Of a stretch of 64,000 nt of DNA, positions 31,311 to 44,985 are shown piece after piece (the stretch's first letter is position 1; every line of letters starts with the position of its first letter). Made by a program: the position numbers and the translations under genes. The notes under the pieces are model-generated. The model was not told the DNA's origin. It saw nothing but the letters and a program-made list of their open reading frames with translations, and made no database searches. This DNA is from Serilophus lunatus (lineage: Eukaryota > Chordata > Aves > Passeriformes > Eurylaimidae), in NCBI GenBank assembly GCA_013399895.1, contig VXBA01001197.1:62001-126000 (forward strand). The letters run 5' to 3'.

Positions 31311-33512
31311 GTAGCTAAAACAGATTACTTGTTATCCTTCCTTTTGCCATTTATGGAAGATGTTGAAAAAACCCTCTTTTGAATGAGCTTTGAATATAAT
31401 TCTTATAAATCTTGCTATTACACAAATATTTCCACTCAGCTGGATGACTCAGACAAATAAGCATTGCAAGACTGGGATTTACTAATCTGTGAGAGCCAGT
31501 GTATCCAATTAATTCATCTGTTTATTTAGGTAGGAGTATTTTGCAGTTCATTATCTTCAATCTCTGTGACCACAGGGGAGACAAGGCCATGGGAGGGGGA
31601 GTGGAGATAGATTTTTGAAGGGGAGCCATAATTAGCTCAATTCTTGGATTGAGCTCAGGAATGTTGTTACTGCTAAATAGCTCCTTAAATGGAGTATTTA
31701 TAAACTACAAGCAAAGCTGTAATATTAGAAGAGAAGAAAATCCAAACCAAAATAAATTTAGATGCACAAACCCTAGGTTAATGCCCTGGCATGATGACAT
31801 AATGCAGCCCAAGGGACAGGGAATGAAGAAACATGTTACTGATGGTAAATCAGCACATTACACACAGCCGTGTTGGAGACCGTGGACGGGATTGGGAGAC
31901 CTTTGAGTTTGGATCCGTTCTGAAGGTCCCTTAAACAACACCCAGCTCTCATGTGGGCGCCACACATGTCCTTCTCAGCAGCCCGTGTGTGTGCCCAGCT
32001 GGAATCTGCTCTATCCTGCAGCCACAGCATTACTACGATTTCACCTGGCCACCCCTTCCTCTCCTTCCTACCTTCCTCAGCAGCCACTCCACACAGCTTC
32101 CCCACAGGCCATTTCTACCCAAATATGTGGAAATGAGAAGCATTTGCCCAGCAGTGGCCGGGCTGCTTTCTGGCTGGTGTTGCAGTCCTCTAGCAGCAGG
32201 TGAAGGGGCTGAGGTCTAGCTCAGGATGTCTTCCAACTACCCTATCTGAGAACAAAAATGTGTTTCACCTCATGCCCTCACAGCCGTGCTCTGCCATGCC
32301 CTAGATCCAGCATCATTTCTTCAAAGCGGATTTATTTCTTTTAGCACACACAGACTGTGGGGCCCAAATCAGCTCCCATGGATGTAATTTGGACTTCAAC
32401 AGGCACAAGTTTAGAACCACAGCTTCTTTCCAAGCAAAATAAATCATTAAGCTATGATGCAAAAGATTTGTGCCAGGACTCCACACAAGACTAAGTTTAA
32501 TCATTGCAGATCAGGGTATTTGGGGACAACATCTATTTTGTAACTTCATTAAAAAAATAATCAAATAAGTGAGCCATGACTTGTCCAAAATTTCAAATTG
32601 TTTTCCACATTTAAGAATTTTTTTTTTAGATGATCCTTGCTTGCACTGTAATATCTCAAGGAAGTTTGTTAAATGCTTTTCCAAGACTATATGATATTTA
32701 TTAAAAGATTATGACACTGTCTCCTGGACACAAGGAGAAAAGGAATAATTTTTTTTCAGATCAAGTTCTTGAAGGCTTGCAGTAGTGGAAAATAAATCTT
32801 ACAAATTCTCTGTCAATTTCCATTTAACATTTCCTGTTCCAAACGCAGAGACAGTCGTCTCCGAAAGGTGCTGCAGTGCATTCATAAATCACAATACTGT
32901 TTCCTTGACAAACTCATTTCAAATCCAATAAAAAACTTAATTGGATTAGCTTTTTGGAAATTTAGTTGAAAAGCTTACTTCAATAGAGCAGAACCTAGTA
33001 TGTTAATATATTAAGAATGCAAAACAAAGTATGCGGAAATGGAAAAACAGAGAAATATAGAAGCAATAGATGTAGAGATAAAATCAGAAGAGGAGAGAAA
33101 TAGAGAATCTGTGTTTGCACCTGGATGCAAATGGCTGTATAAGAATTTGATCACAAAGTGTGCAAGCCATGCTCCACACATAACCTTTAGACAGGACCCC
33201 AAAAGGAGCCCCTGAGTCCTGATAAAGGAAAGCCAGGATGGCTTGAGACTTTGTGATTGAATCCCAGCACGGGAAAGAGCTTCCTCTTGGCCACACCAAA
33301 CAGATAGTAGTAAAAGTTTTTGACTGTCATTGTGGCAAGAGTTGGCCTGACCAAAACAAACACGATGTATGGTGCATCTTCATTGGCAGCAGCGGCCAGA
33401 GTTGCTGGGATCATCCATTATGTCTTTCAAAACCTTTGTTTACAGGAGTGAGTGGGAATACAGAAATGCAATACACCTTTTCTGAAATATTTATTCATAC
33501 ATTTGCATTTAT

Positions 33513-33705
33513 CTATAGAATCACAGAATATCTTGAGTGGGAAGGGACCCAATAGGGTTGTTGAGTCCAATCCCTGCACAGGACCATCCCCAAGAGTGAC
33601 ACCATGTGCCTAAGAGTATCATCCAAACACTACATGAACTCTGTCAGGCTTGATGCTGTGACCACTTTCCTGGGGAGCGTGTTCCAGTGCCTAACCACCC
33701 TCTGG
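33513..33705 (-). mobile_element. CR1 LINE 3' fragment
   Basis: The antisense signature is clear: AGAATCACAGAATATCTTGA, GGGAAGGGACC, GAGTCCAATCCCTGCACA, ending GTTCCAGTGCCTAACCACCC. This is the 3' end of a non-LTR CR1 element, 5'-truncated as is usual. It abuts the following microsatellite. Confidence 0.9.
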
Positions 33706-33708
33706 CTG

Positions 33709-33856
33709 TGTATATGTGTATATATGTATATGCACATGTGTATGCATATCTATGTGTGTATATACGTACATGCATATAAATGTGTATGTGTAGGTATGTA
33801 TATATATATATATACACACACACATATATATAAATGCATATATATATATACATGCT
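33709..33856. repeat. (TATG)/(TA)/(CA) compound microsatellite
   Basis: About 150 bases of interleaved TGTATA, TATATA and CACACA. It starts a few bases after the CR1 fragment. The Tyr/Ile/His/Val-rich open frames here are repeat translations. Confidence 0.95.
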
Positions 33857-35184
33857 CATAAGAAAGTTTTCTCCTGCAATTTTCCCCTTGAACATTTTAT
33901 TTAAGATACAAAACTCATGGGGAAAGGAGGAAAAGGAGTGGTGGGAGGTAAGAGCTGGCTTCCTAACTGATGTTTGTGAAACTTAATGATGAGTACAATT
34001 AACATGGCATTTCTGACTTCCTCCAAGGAGCTATTGTAATAGATACAGTAGGCAGACCTTTGTGTGGGCCAGAGAAATTTATCAAAACCCTGTAGCCAGC
34101 TCTGTTTGGTTTGGCATTACCTATACCACAACCCCAATTTTAAAAACAAGCTACAATTACATTGGTAGGGAAAAAAAATAATAGAAAAGGAGAAATACGT
34201 TTTGTTTGAAGCCAATTCTACTCAGATATTTCCATTTCTCTTTTTCTAGCAAGAAATTTTTATTAGATCATTTTTTAAATTATTATTTCTGTTAATCCCT
34301 TTCACTAGCTTAGTTCTTCAAGCAAGTCACAAAAAAGTCAGAACTGCATGACTGGAATTTACCACATAGTTTCAAAAACTATCTGATTCAGATATGTGAG
34401 GATAAATAGAATGTGGCAGGATCATGAGCTGAGTTAAATATTGATTGGTATAATATAAACATGTACAGATTTATAAATGTTGAAGTAACAAACTGCAGAA
34501 ATGTATGAATTTTCCAATCAAAAGTTATTTCTGAACAATTTTTGTATTTGAAGAAAAATACATTTCTGCATGTTTGTCATTTGCAAGCATATGCTTTTTT
34601 GTGTTTCTTCTTGGTTTTTGTTTCTACTGGATCACAAACCACCTTGGGTACAGGGAATTGGTTTTATTCTCTGATTGGAGAACAAAAACCCAAGTCCTAC
34701 TGGAACAGATAATAAGAGTTTTAAAATATTTTTTTTCTAAACCCTTTAATTTATACAAATGATTGTAATCACACTTTACTGAACAGGAATTAAAACATTT
34801 GAAAACATCCTTCAAATGAATCTATTCTACCCATCATCTCTCTCCAGCTCTCCTTAGCCATTCCTATGCACTCCGAACACACAGCCAAAAAGATTTTCCT
34901 ACCATGGTGTATGACTTCAGAATTTTTCTATTTTGAAAAATAAGTGCTGCAGATCGGGTAAAAATTATCAGAATTACTTTATGCAAAATTCTGCTAATAT
35001 TTTATATGTTATATTGTTAGATACAGAAATACACCAGGGCATAAGTCCATATTTACCATACAAATATCCAGTTCTTCTCAGTCTTTGTGGAGGCTTCTAC
35101 TTGTGAGGTCAGTTGCATAGGACTTAAATCTAGAGCAGCAAACATTAAGATCTAAAAATCTGTATTTTATAGTTATATCTCTCT

Positions 35185-35217
<33 letters not shown>

Positions 35218-36764
35218 AATTTACAATTTTTAATCTATAAACCTTAGAGGAGATCTACTATCAGCCTCAAATCTCAGAAGTTCTGAGTCAGAACTAAAGA
35301 CATTTTAACTTAAAAACTAAATTTTAAAATATTTGGCCTTTGCCATCTAATTTTTAAGTCTTTAGGGCTCCAACTTGCATGTTTTTCTCTGCAACCACAA
35401 GATCTACAAGCATTGCTTTTCAATGAAAGCTGAGAATCACCAGTAATGAGATGTCTCCAGGAGTTGACATTTTAAGGAAAAACACCAAATGTCATGAGAC
35501 TTGTAATAAAATCACGAATGCTGGAAGCACAATTGTAGTCTTGCTTTCAGAATACAATAATTTTTGCAAAATACAAAATAGTCCATGTTAAAACAATTTG
35601 TTCATATTAATACCTCTACATTTGGTACTTACACTGGTAGGATGAGGGTTATATGATTGGCTTTTTCATATCAGAGCAATTTACAGAGCCATGACAGCAA
35701 ACTTGAGTGGCTAAAAACTAAGTATAAATCAAAGATTGGCAAAAGGAAATAGACTGTTTTTCTGAAATATGATTCTTGTTCCTTCTTACTATTACTTCAA
35801 TCTGACTTTTCATCCTGAAGCCTTACCTTATGTGACCTTTTTATTGTAGAAGCACAGAACTACTTCTAAATGGAGAAAAATGCTTTGTGGGTGGCAATAT
35901 TTTTATAGAAAAGAAAAAAGTTGCAAGTAACAAGCCAGGAAAGTGAAGGAAAAGACATCATACATTTGGAGCTCTACAGGCAATAAATTTATTGTCAATA
36001 GTCAGGTACAAATAACATCATCTAGGGAAAAATTCCCAATAGGACAACAGTGTTGATGAGAAAACAATTTTGGTCACTTGTGTTCTGACGTTTTTATGAA
36101 TTTAATTTAAGGTGGCAAGAAGAGACCTAGTAAAAATGGCTGAATGCCTACCAAAGGAAAAAAACCCCAAATAACCCAAAAGAAAATGAAACACTTTTTT
36201 TCAGAAGGAAGTCTTTCATGGCTGTTGATATGTTTCTAGGTTCCAAGCTAAAAGTATTCATACCAAAATTTCCTTAATGGAACAAAAAGAAAAAAACAGT
36301 CGCATAAACTTTACAAATTACTTTTAGTTAAGGGTGACATTGAAGTCTGAACTGAGAACTGTACAAGGTAATTGAGGCTCTCAGTTTGATAAACTTTAGT
36401 GATTTTGGGCAAATAATTTCATATTTACCATATTTTTAAGCCCAAATTTGCAAACAGCAATAACTCACTTCTGAGTAGAGAAGATATCTGATGCATTTAG
36501 AAGTGTATCCAGCCTTCTTTTCTAGCACTGCTTTTGTGCCCTTAAAGGAAGTTGTACTTTGAAAAAAATATCTCCTATTTCACTGTAGTTCGTTTTTCTC
36601 CCCTCTCCCATAGATATTTATTTAGTGGGATGTCACAGGAAGGAAAAGTTCCTAAGGGGTGTATTTGAGATGAGGGGCACCCTTTGGGCAAGGAATGATA
36701 ACTGCACACTAGGCTGTGTTAGTGAGTGACATGAAGAATGATTATTCTTCTCCCTGAGGCACAA
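33857..36764. other. Intergenic, nothing recognised apart from a TA run
   Basis: AT-rich sequence with only short open frames and no domains. Confidence 0.6.
35189..35214. repeat. (AT)13 microsatellite
   Basis: Twenty-six bases of uninterrupted AT. Confidence 0.95.
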
Positions 36765-37165
36765 GTGTGATCGGAGAGTGCTGTGTCCATTTCGATGCTC
36801 CTCAGCATGAAAAGATGTTGAAACTAGTCCAATGGAGGGCCACCAAAATTTTTAAAGAGATGAAGTGCGAGGAGAGGTTAAAGAAATGTATATATTTAAC
36901 CTGAAGGAAATAAAGTTAGGAGTAGATCCAATTGTTTTCTTCAGTTTCATAGTTATAAAGGAGGTGGAGACAGACTCTTCTCAGAGGTGCACAGAAAAGG
37001 ACAAAAGGCAACAAACAAGTTGCAACAATAGAAATTTCAGCTAGAAACAAGAAAAAAATGCCTCACAAAACACTGAATTTGTTGCCCAGAGAGACAGATT
37101 CATCTGCATACCTGGAGATCCGCATACCTCGATGAAGAACAGAGCAACAAAATTAGCCCTGTTGT
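36765..37165 (+). mobile_element. Degenerate CR1 LINE fragment
   Basis: In order it resembles the CR1 reverse-transcriptase C-terminal coding and 3' region: TCCAATGGAGGGCCACCAAAA, GAGGAGAGGTTAAAG, CTTCTCAGAGGTGCACAG, GACAAAAGGCAACAAAC and TTGCCCAGAGAGACAG. It is heavily diverged and has no open frame, so it is an old insertion. Confidence 0.8.
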
Positions 37166-40100
37166 GAGTGATTAGATCTGAATGATTAATTAAATCTCCT
37201 TCTCATTTCTAAGAGAGGTGTTTTTGGTTTGTTGAGGTTTTTGTTCTTTAATTCTATGTCATTAGAACAAACTCATTTCCACATTTGTTTCTCCATTGGA
37301 AGAATCATAATGATATTTTCTTTAAGTGTTACTACTGAATTTAATGTGCTACCTTCAATGCAGTACAGGATGTGATGAAGGTTTCTGCAGATATACATAA
37401 GCAAGCTTTAAACTACTGTACTCAGGACCTACTAGTAGATTAGCTTCATCAGCACAAAGCTATTGACCTTATTTCTCAAATATTTTGCGTCATTCATGAT
37501 GCTAGGTTTTGGAAAAGGATTGTTTTGCACATTACCAAGACTCTGCATAGTATCTAAGTTATCTGGTTTGTAATCACATCTTTGACAAAAAGTTGTTAAC
37601 AGAATTGTTATGGCACTAACTACAACAAAGATCTCCAATGTAGAGTGACTGGCAAATGGAGTTCCTATCTGCTTGTGCAGAAGAATGCCCTTAGGAATCA
37701 GGAACAAATAAGTGTTCTTGATATAAAGCACTGGCAGTGCTGCATCTTTGTGCGTAGTCCTTAGTTTTGCCTGCTGTTTGCAGTGGCAACACATTCTGAC
37801 TGCTTTCTCAACAGTTCAGTTGTCATCATGACACTTTGCTGTCTTGCCTTCCTTGAGGTATCAAAATGTATGAGGCATCTTCTCAGGAGCTTTAGAAAGT
37901 CCAGGACCTGTGAGGAAAGGCTCAGTACCCACTAAGCAAGAGAAGATCTGCCAAGTAAGTTCTTGACATGACCGTCAGGCAGAATGTTTTTAAAAATTGG
38001 AGAAAATTAAGGAAGACAACTAAATGAAATCACCCAAAGAACTTGCAAGGCACTCACTAAGCCGCAGGCATTATTTCAGGAACGTATTGGGGTTTTACTC
38101 TGGACTAGCCAGCCTAGCAAATTGGTATTTTTACTGCTGAAGTAATATATGACCTCTAGATATGACAGTCCTTGGGCTTCTACTGGAGGGAGCACTGGAT
38201 TTGCATCTTGACAACTTCAGCAAGTGAGGTTTGAGCTGCTTTTGAGTCCTAGGTAAATAATCAAATGCATCACTTTTGCACTATGACATTGACCTTCCTG
38301 TGCCTTTTGCAGTGTCTGCTCTTGAGCTGGGTACCACATTGTAACAGAGGACAACACTGTTCCCAGTGCAACACAGGGATTATCAGATGATGTGCAATTC
38401 CTCATCTAGAAACAGAGAGTCTTGCTATACAGCTGAACAAGTCCCCCTGGCATGGTGCTGATTCTCACCTGTACACTTAAATTCATTTCTGTATGTAATT
38501 GTACACAAGATTCCCATGAACAGACTTTGCCTGTGCGAAAAGCCATTAGAAAGCTTGAGCTACGGTGGAGATGGGTTCACAAACTGTCAGACAAACCAAC
38601 TGAAATTATCTGGTGAACAGAAACTATTGGCATGAGATGCAGCTAAAGCTCCATGTGAACAGATGTTGGAACTAGGAGGAAAATCTGGATCCATGGAAGA
38701 CCACAGACTAGCTAGCATCATTTCATACCAGTCTTATCAAAAGTGACTGGATTCTTGTTTTCATCTGGGGCTGATTTTGGGCAAGGACTTACAGTGCATT
38801 GCAAGCGCATGAGCCACACTGGACTGTGGTTAGGGCACCAAGTTTCTCTAAGTTGTAGACAAAACTTGAGTTACTGTTGATCAGACTGGATTTCATCTTT
38901 TTTCCTGAGGAGCTGTACGGAATTTTCTGAGTGAATGAATAGCCAGCCGTTTTCTCAAGTGAATAAGTCAAAGCAGATTCTAAGATGCTCCACTTTAAAA
39001 ATTACTATGATCACTGGATATAAAAAAACTCTTTTCTTGATAAATAGCAGCTTTTCTTAGAGGCATAATTCTGAGTATCATTTTACTCTTGGTGATGATT
39101 AAATTTTCAGATTTCGACACCTTAACAATTGACCTTGATCAAGGTTTTGAATTGCCCATCATATGAAAAGAGCTTTAGACACCAAGCAATTATTTAGTGA
39201 TAGCCATCAGGATAAATATTCACTTAAAAGAAAGATAGAATGAGTGCACATCTCAAATAGCAAGTGCAAAAAATATAATCAAAGTCAAAACTTAATTTGC
39301 ATGTGTCCACAACTCTGCACTATAACTTTTCCCTCCACAATTTCCATTTACTGGAACATAGCAAAGGTAAAATTTAAGACTTCAAAATAAAATTGCATCT
39401 TTTCAATATCTATCATGAAAAGATGAGGAGCTGAAAACTAATGTCAAATCAAATTAAAGCGTATTACATTGCAAATTCCATTTGCATCTTGCACATTTTA
39501 ATACTTTGACTATTTACAAGCTAAAGAGACCACACTCCACTTAGATACAAAGTCTGAAATCTGAGAGAAAGCACAATGGACTTGATTCTTTTCACAAGCA
39601 ACTATGGCATTTTCAGTTAGAACCAGGATACCTGTTAAATTTGTTACATTAGAAGAGTGATGATTACAGATTCCCTGGCCCTTTCTTTATTAAAAAAAGG
39701 TTTATCTGATCTCAAATAGAAACTATTCAAGGTGAAAAACCTCTCTGAGACCACTTAGAAGGACACTATAGATCATCACAATATCTCTCTTTGGGTCAGG
39801 AGAAAATATCCCCCCCTCTTTCAAGCAACAGTATACAAAGTTAGTAAATATTTTTCTCATATGCTTTCCTATTAAAATTTGAGATAAGCTGTTTTCATAA
39901 TGTCTTCTTGCATTTCAGTTGAAAAGGGCTATATCTATTTATCTGTTTCACCATGCAGGAAGTTCAGTGTGTCTTATGCCATTTCTGAGTTGTCATTTGC
40001 AAAGTAAAAGACTCAGCAGTATGTAATAAAACGTTCATACTTCTTGTGGCTGTGAGGAAAATCTCAAAAGCATGCCTCAAGTCGTGACACGTCAGCACAG

Positions 40101-40490
40101 ATACAGCATAAAGAAGGATAAACTCCTTGTGTACCACTGAGTTGCTGCCTGCACTCACTGACATAACAGGAGTGACTAACATCATAAGTGAGGGGAAGAG
40201 CCACAGGGTTAACCAGCATGGATGGGTTCAAGTTCATTGTAGTTAGGGGACACCAGAATCTTTTAGTCTCAATCCATTCGCAAGATACCACAGAGGAGCT
40301 CCAAGCACCTCTCAGTCCTTCTGCAGGAGAAGAAAAATTAACAATGTTTCTAAATTTTAAGAGTAATTATATCATTTTATGCTATGTAGTTCTCTATATT
40401 GACATAACAGCACATAGCTCCTTTTAAAGTCTAGCTTTGAAAGTCAGAAAAATGAAGAACATGATGACATATACATCCATGCCCATATAT
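37166..40490. other. Intergenic, no gene confirmed
   Basis: Holds a 120-codon minus-strand open frame at 37432-37794, listed separately. Otherwise it has short open frames only and no recognised repeat. Confidence 0.55.
37432..37794 (-). other. Unrecognised 120-codon open frame with a hydrophobic segment
   Basis: The translation begins with MCCHCKQQAKL and contains one stretch of transmembrane-like hydrophobicity, LEIFVVVSAITILLTTF, at about residues 53-69. An in-frame stop lies eight codons upstream of the Met. It matches no family I know and has no promoter or neighbouring exon. Chance in AT-rich DNA is the more likely explanation. Confidence 0.15.
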
Positions 40491-40514
40491 AAAAAAAAAA
40501 TATATATATATATA
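40491..40514. repeat. A10 followed by (TA)7
   Basis: Ten A bases, then seven TA units. Simple sequence. Confidence 0.9.
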
Positions 40515-40649
40515 CATGTTGAAGGCTTCTGACTTGGAATAGGGCTCTGGGTGAATGTGGGGCAGAGAACATCTGGACTCCAAGAGTATCCATCACTGAG
40601 TGCTGAGGAGAGCTCTTCCTACCTGTCGTGACACAAGAAGTCAGACTGG

Positions 40650-40970
40650 CCCTATAAGAAAGACGGGGACAAAGTTTTTAGCAGGGTCTGTAGTTATTGG
40701 ACAAGGGGTAACAGTTATAGACTTGAAGATAGTGATTTAGATTAGATACAAGGAAGAAGCTTTTTACAAAGAGAGTGATAAAATGCTGGAACGGGTTGCC
40801 TGGAAATGTATCAAATGCCCCATCTCTGGAAACATTCAAGGTCAGTATGGATAGGGCCCTGAGCAACCTGCTCTAGTTGAAGATGTTCATGGCAGGGGGT
40901 GGGACTAGATGGCCTTTAAATGTCCCTTCCAACCCACACTATTCTATTATTATATGATTACATAAACAGG
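40650..40970 (+). mobile_element. CR1 LINE 3' fragment
   Basis: Reads GGACAAGGGGTAACAGTTAT, AAGAAGCTTTTTACA, AGAGTGATAAAATGCTGGAA, GGTTGCCTGGA, then GGGACTAGATGGCCTTTAAA and CCCTTCCAACCCACACTATT. This is the classic CR1 3' coding end and untranslated tail in the sense direction. It is moderately diverged. Confidence 0.92.
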
Positions 40971-41279
40971 AGGCTATTTCTAAAGCCCCGTGGCTTTCGA
41001 GGTCTTTGGTACCTCCCTCAGGATGCAAAGGAAGACCTGCGTGGGACTGGGCTTCCTGCGGATGTGTAAAACTCATTCTCTTAAAATAACATCATTTCTA
41101 CAATGTCGCCCTTTCTTTCATCCCCCATCAAAGACAGAAATATTTGTGTAGATTTGGGCATACCTGCTTCTTTTTTTGAAGCCACATTGTTTATCCTCAG
41201 ACATCAGCATGGCCAGAAAAGTCCATCATTTTAGGCCTCATTTGCTTGATCAACTCCTTATATTTTGCAGTGACAAACA

Positions 41280-41630
41280 GCAAGTGACTACAACTACCTG
41301 AAAGGAGGTTGTAGCAACTTGTGGAATCAATGTCTTCTCCCAAGTCACAAGCAACAGGACAAGAAGAAAGGGCCTCAAATTGTTCCAGGGGAGCTTTGGA
41401 TCAGATACTGGGAAAAATTTTGTCATGGAAAGGGTGGTCAAGCACTTAACAGGCTGCCCAGAGAACTAGTGGAATCATCATCCTTGAAAGTGTTCAAAAA
41501 GGTGTAGATGCAGTGCTTAGGAACATGGCTTAGTGGTGGACCTGGCAGTGCTAAGTTAATGGTTGGACTTGATGGTCTTAGAGGTCTTTTTCAACCTTAA
41601 TGCTTCTATATTCCTATGATTCTGAATTTT
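41280..41630 (+). mobile_element. CR1 LINE 3' fragment
   Basis: Contains CTACCTGAAAGGAGGTTGTA (Tyr-Leu-Lys-Gly-Gly), CAACAGGACAAGAAGAAAGG, GGCTGCCCAGAGAACTAGTG, then GGTTGGACTTGATGGTCTTA and TTTTTCAACCTTAATG, ending TCCTATGATTCT. It is a separate insertion from the CR1 fragment about 300 bases to the left. Confidence 0.92.
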
Positions 41631-44507
41631 GTGACAGTAGTAAATTATATTCTCTCAAAGGATCATCTTCATTTCAGCTCATTTCACTCTCTCACTAGCC
41701 CAGATTGCTAAGAAACTTTTTCAAGTACTTCTGCAGTAATTCAACCAGTAGTCAATGGGCACCCTTTCTCCTTATCGCTCAAGTTACCCAGAACAGAGAA
41801 ACTTCCCCTTCATTTCTCTGGCCAACTCAAATCCTTTCTTTTGAGTTCTTTCTTTTGGCTAGGATTCGAACAGCAGTGAAATGCACAACATCAGGTTACA
41901 GCTCTTTAACAAGAAGAGTGAATGCATGAGTAACTTTTCCGAGGCACGGAAGTGACTTAATTCTTCTGATGTTGTCTCTGAGAGCAGCCAATACTGGATG
42001 CTCCAAAGTAGGTGTTTAAACTTGGTACTATTCTCAGAGAAATTTGTTCCTTACTGAGTTTCTGGTGTCTTAAAAAATTAAAGTTATCAATTCTCTTTTA
42101 TTTTAATCCTCAGTCAATGTAACTACAGGAACTCACCTTTCTTTGACAATTTGCAGCTGGGAGTATCACAGTCAGACCTGAGGCCCACACCAATTCTGGG
42201 TCTACTCTCTGAAATATGGAAGCTTGACTTCTGGTTCTTGAAGCACAGAGAGGGCCAAGCTCTACCTCTGGGGAATTATGCCATTGCAAACAGATATGTT
42301 ATGCGGGGATAACCAGCAGTAAATGATGCAGTTGTGGTCATGGCTATGGGTGGCATTTTGGCAATGAGGAGGTGCACTGTCAGGAGGTCCAGACATGTGC
42401 TGTCTGAGTCCCAAAGGTCCTACTTGGCACTGTGACAGATCTCTTCAAAGGAAAGGGACAAAATCCCACCAAGATGAGGAATTCACAATTTCCCTCCTTT
42501 CCCTTTGGGGTCCAAATGATCTGACCAAGAAAAAAGGCTTATTTGAAAATGAAGGATGAGAAGGCTTTACATTAATAGTTTTGTGGTTTTTTTTGCTAAA
42601 GACTCATTGTAATGGATTATATAATTAATATAACCCATGGTTTTTAGAATCCATGCAAGTTCTCTTTAGCAATGTTTTGCCTGATGTCAACTGACCTGCA
42701 TTTTGCAGCAAGACATTTGAATTATCAGTCCCAAGAAATCAATAAAGATTTAGCAAAGTTTATCTACAGAACAATATGCAGCCATGCAATACACAGACTA
42801 ATACTTATACTTTGCGTATGTTAAGCCTTATCATTCACCTATATTTATTCTCACTTTTCCCTATTGATTTGTTGGATCAGTAGGTTTAATCTACTTAATC
42901 TTGGTCTCTCAGCATCTGTGACTAAAAAGACAATGAGGGGAAGAGAGCAGCCTGACTTACACATGGTTTGTAAGGCTTATGAGCAATCCCTGGTATTAGT
43001 GGGAATTTTTCTGCAGAAAAAAATGGCAGGATCTTCTTATGATGCTTAGCTGAATCCTCCACTACATTAGCACTATGCTCAGGTAAACTCCATGAAGTTA
43101 CACCATTACAGAAAACATTCAAGTTCAAGAATTTGTCATTCTAAACTGGTTTGTTAGACGTGGGTTTGGTTCATTTTCACCAATCACAAGAATTGTTTCT
43201 GAACTTAAAAAGTGTATAAACCAACTTTTAATTTAAAACACTCCTGCAGAAAAAGTGTAAAAGGAAAATAGCTATTCCATGCACAACAGTGACACAGTGA
43301 CTTACAATGACTAATTAATGAGAACACCTGGAGTATCTTTCAGAGCTAAACTGGAAACAAAATACTGGAGATTAGGTTTTCAAGCTACTGGTGGTCCCTA
43401 CTAATCTCTTTCAGGTGTAAACCATAGTGTACATGGAAAGCAAAATCTGACTCATTCCTGCGAGACAGGAGGTCTTTGGGCTAATAATTGCAGTATGTAG
43501 TTTCCATAAAATTTACGAGGTTGGCTTTAAATTTTAGTAGTGGCAGGCCTGCAATAAATGCCAATGAGGTCCATCAAAATGAGTATTTGTGTGTGTCCTC
43601 ATAAAAATAGATCAACCTTTTTAACAGACTCCATGCAGAGGAATTTGTATAATTACAACACATATCTACAGCTTTAGAGTCCTTTCCACACCAAAACCAA
43701 CATGCTAAGTCATAAATGCAGAGGAAAAATAAACACGGGAACATAATAAAAGAGATTTGGTTGGGTTAAATCGCTCTGTCTCAGTTGCCATGTTGTAGCT
43801 AACAGAGTTTCCACTAGGGGTGGGCAAAAGGATTATTTTCCCAGTTTGTCAGCTTTTCCCTCACCTTTGCCTCTTGCACTCCTGAGGATGGTGAACAAGT
43901 CTGTTTACATAAAGGAAAGGAAAGAGACAATCAAAAGGGAGGAAAAGTCCCACCAACACAGACATATGTTAATTTCCAAATCATATATTAACTCTTATTG
44001 TGCTGGTCTTGATGGAAATTCTCAACAAGGAATGAGAGGTGCTAGGCAACCCAAAAGAAAGGATGAATTAGGTTTATGTTTTTTACATTGTATCTGTAAC
44101 TTGCCAGTTCCATGATCGCAGCTGAATTGTCAACTCCAAGTAATAAATTATGGTTTATGTTTGAGATTCTTCACCATGCTAAGTTTCCACACAGTTCAGC
44201 TGAAGTGGAGAGGAGGTTATGGTCCACAGATTCTCCCCCCAGCCCAGCCACAGCTCTCATCTTCATGAATTATCCACCAGTATGGAAGAGCTGGACTCTT
44301 ATGTGTCCCATACAGTCCACATCCATAACTATTTCTGCTGCCAGGGGCAAGATCCATGGAGCATGGAAGCAGGGGTGTCTGAAGGGGTGAGGGGCAAAAG
44401 CCAGGGCAAATACTACTTGGAGTCCTGGATGCATTTTAATATATTGCTTTCCCTAATAAGAGTAGGGACAGATTTTTATAGGTGTTTATACATCTAAAAA
44501 CACAGAT
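41631..44507. other. Intergenic, nothing recognised
   Basis: Mixed-composition sequence with open frames under 100 codons and no recognisable domain, RNA gene or transposable element. Confidence 0.55.
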
Positions 44508-44645
44508 GGGCATTTAGTGAGATTTTCAAAAACTCCTATGACTTTTATAGGAGTTAGGAGATGTTAAAAACTCAAGAGGCACCTCTCTACATCTTTAGAT
44601 TTCTAAGTACGTTTAAAGGGTCTGGTCTGAAAATCAGCCAGTGCT
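44508..44645. repeat. Ancient amniote hairpin-type repeat relic
   Basis: GATTTTCAAAAACTCCTATG, then a perfect 9-base inverted repeat (AACTCCTAT at 44531-44539, ATAGGAGTT at 44547-44555), then GGTCTGAAAATCAGCCAGTG. The motif order resembles old hairpin repeats abundant in turtles and crocodilians. The family assignment is uncertain. Confidence 0.45.
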
Positions 44646-44985
44646 TTCCAAATTGGCCTTGTTTTTGAGCAACTTGAATAGCCCTAGCGCTGCATTGTTT
44701 TTAATGGACTTAATGGATTCCACTTCTGTGTAACAGCCAGAAAAGAGAGACTAAGTGTGAGACTCAGTTTGATTTATTTTAGGCATCTAAAAATAAGAGG
44801 TGTGATTCTCAACTAGTTGCTCATCTACCTAGAGCCACTGGAGAGAGCAGACACATTGGAAAGGGATGAATCAACCCCTGGAGGTGCCTGTCTCTCTTCC
44901 TTCACCACAGAGGGAGCACAGGCAACAAACTCAGATTAGACGTGTAATTCGTAACAGCTGAAGCCAGATGAGATGAATTCCTCCT

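Larger units (their letters stand above)
23037..33512. other. Intergenic AT-rich DNA
   Basis: No gene or CR1 fragment is recognised over about 10 kb. It contains a poly-T run at 29162-29180 and an 11-base inverted repeat at 31284-31310. A GC-richer patch at 31850-32220 has short open frames on both strands but no recognised product. Confidence 0.55.

Noticed and set aside
33604..33895. Tyr/Ile/His/Val-rich open frames on both strands
   Set aside because: They cover the end of a CR1 fragment and a TATG/TA/CA microsatellite.
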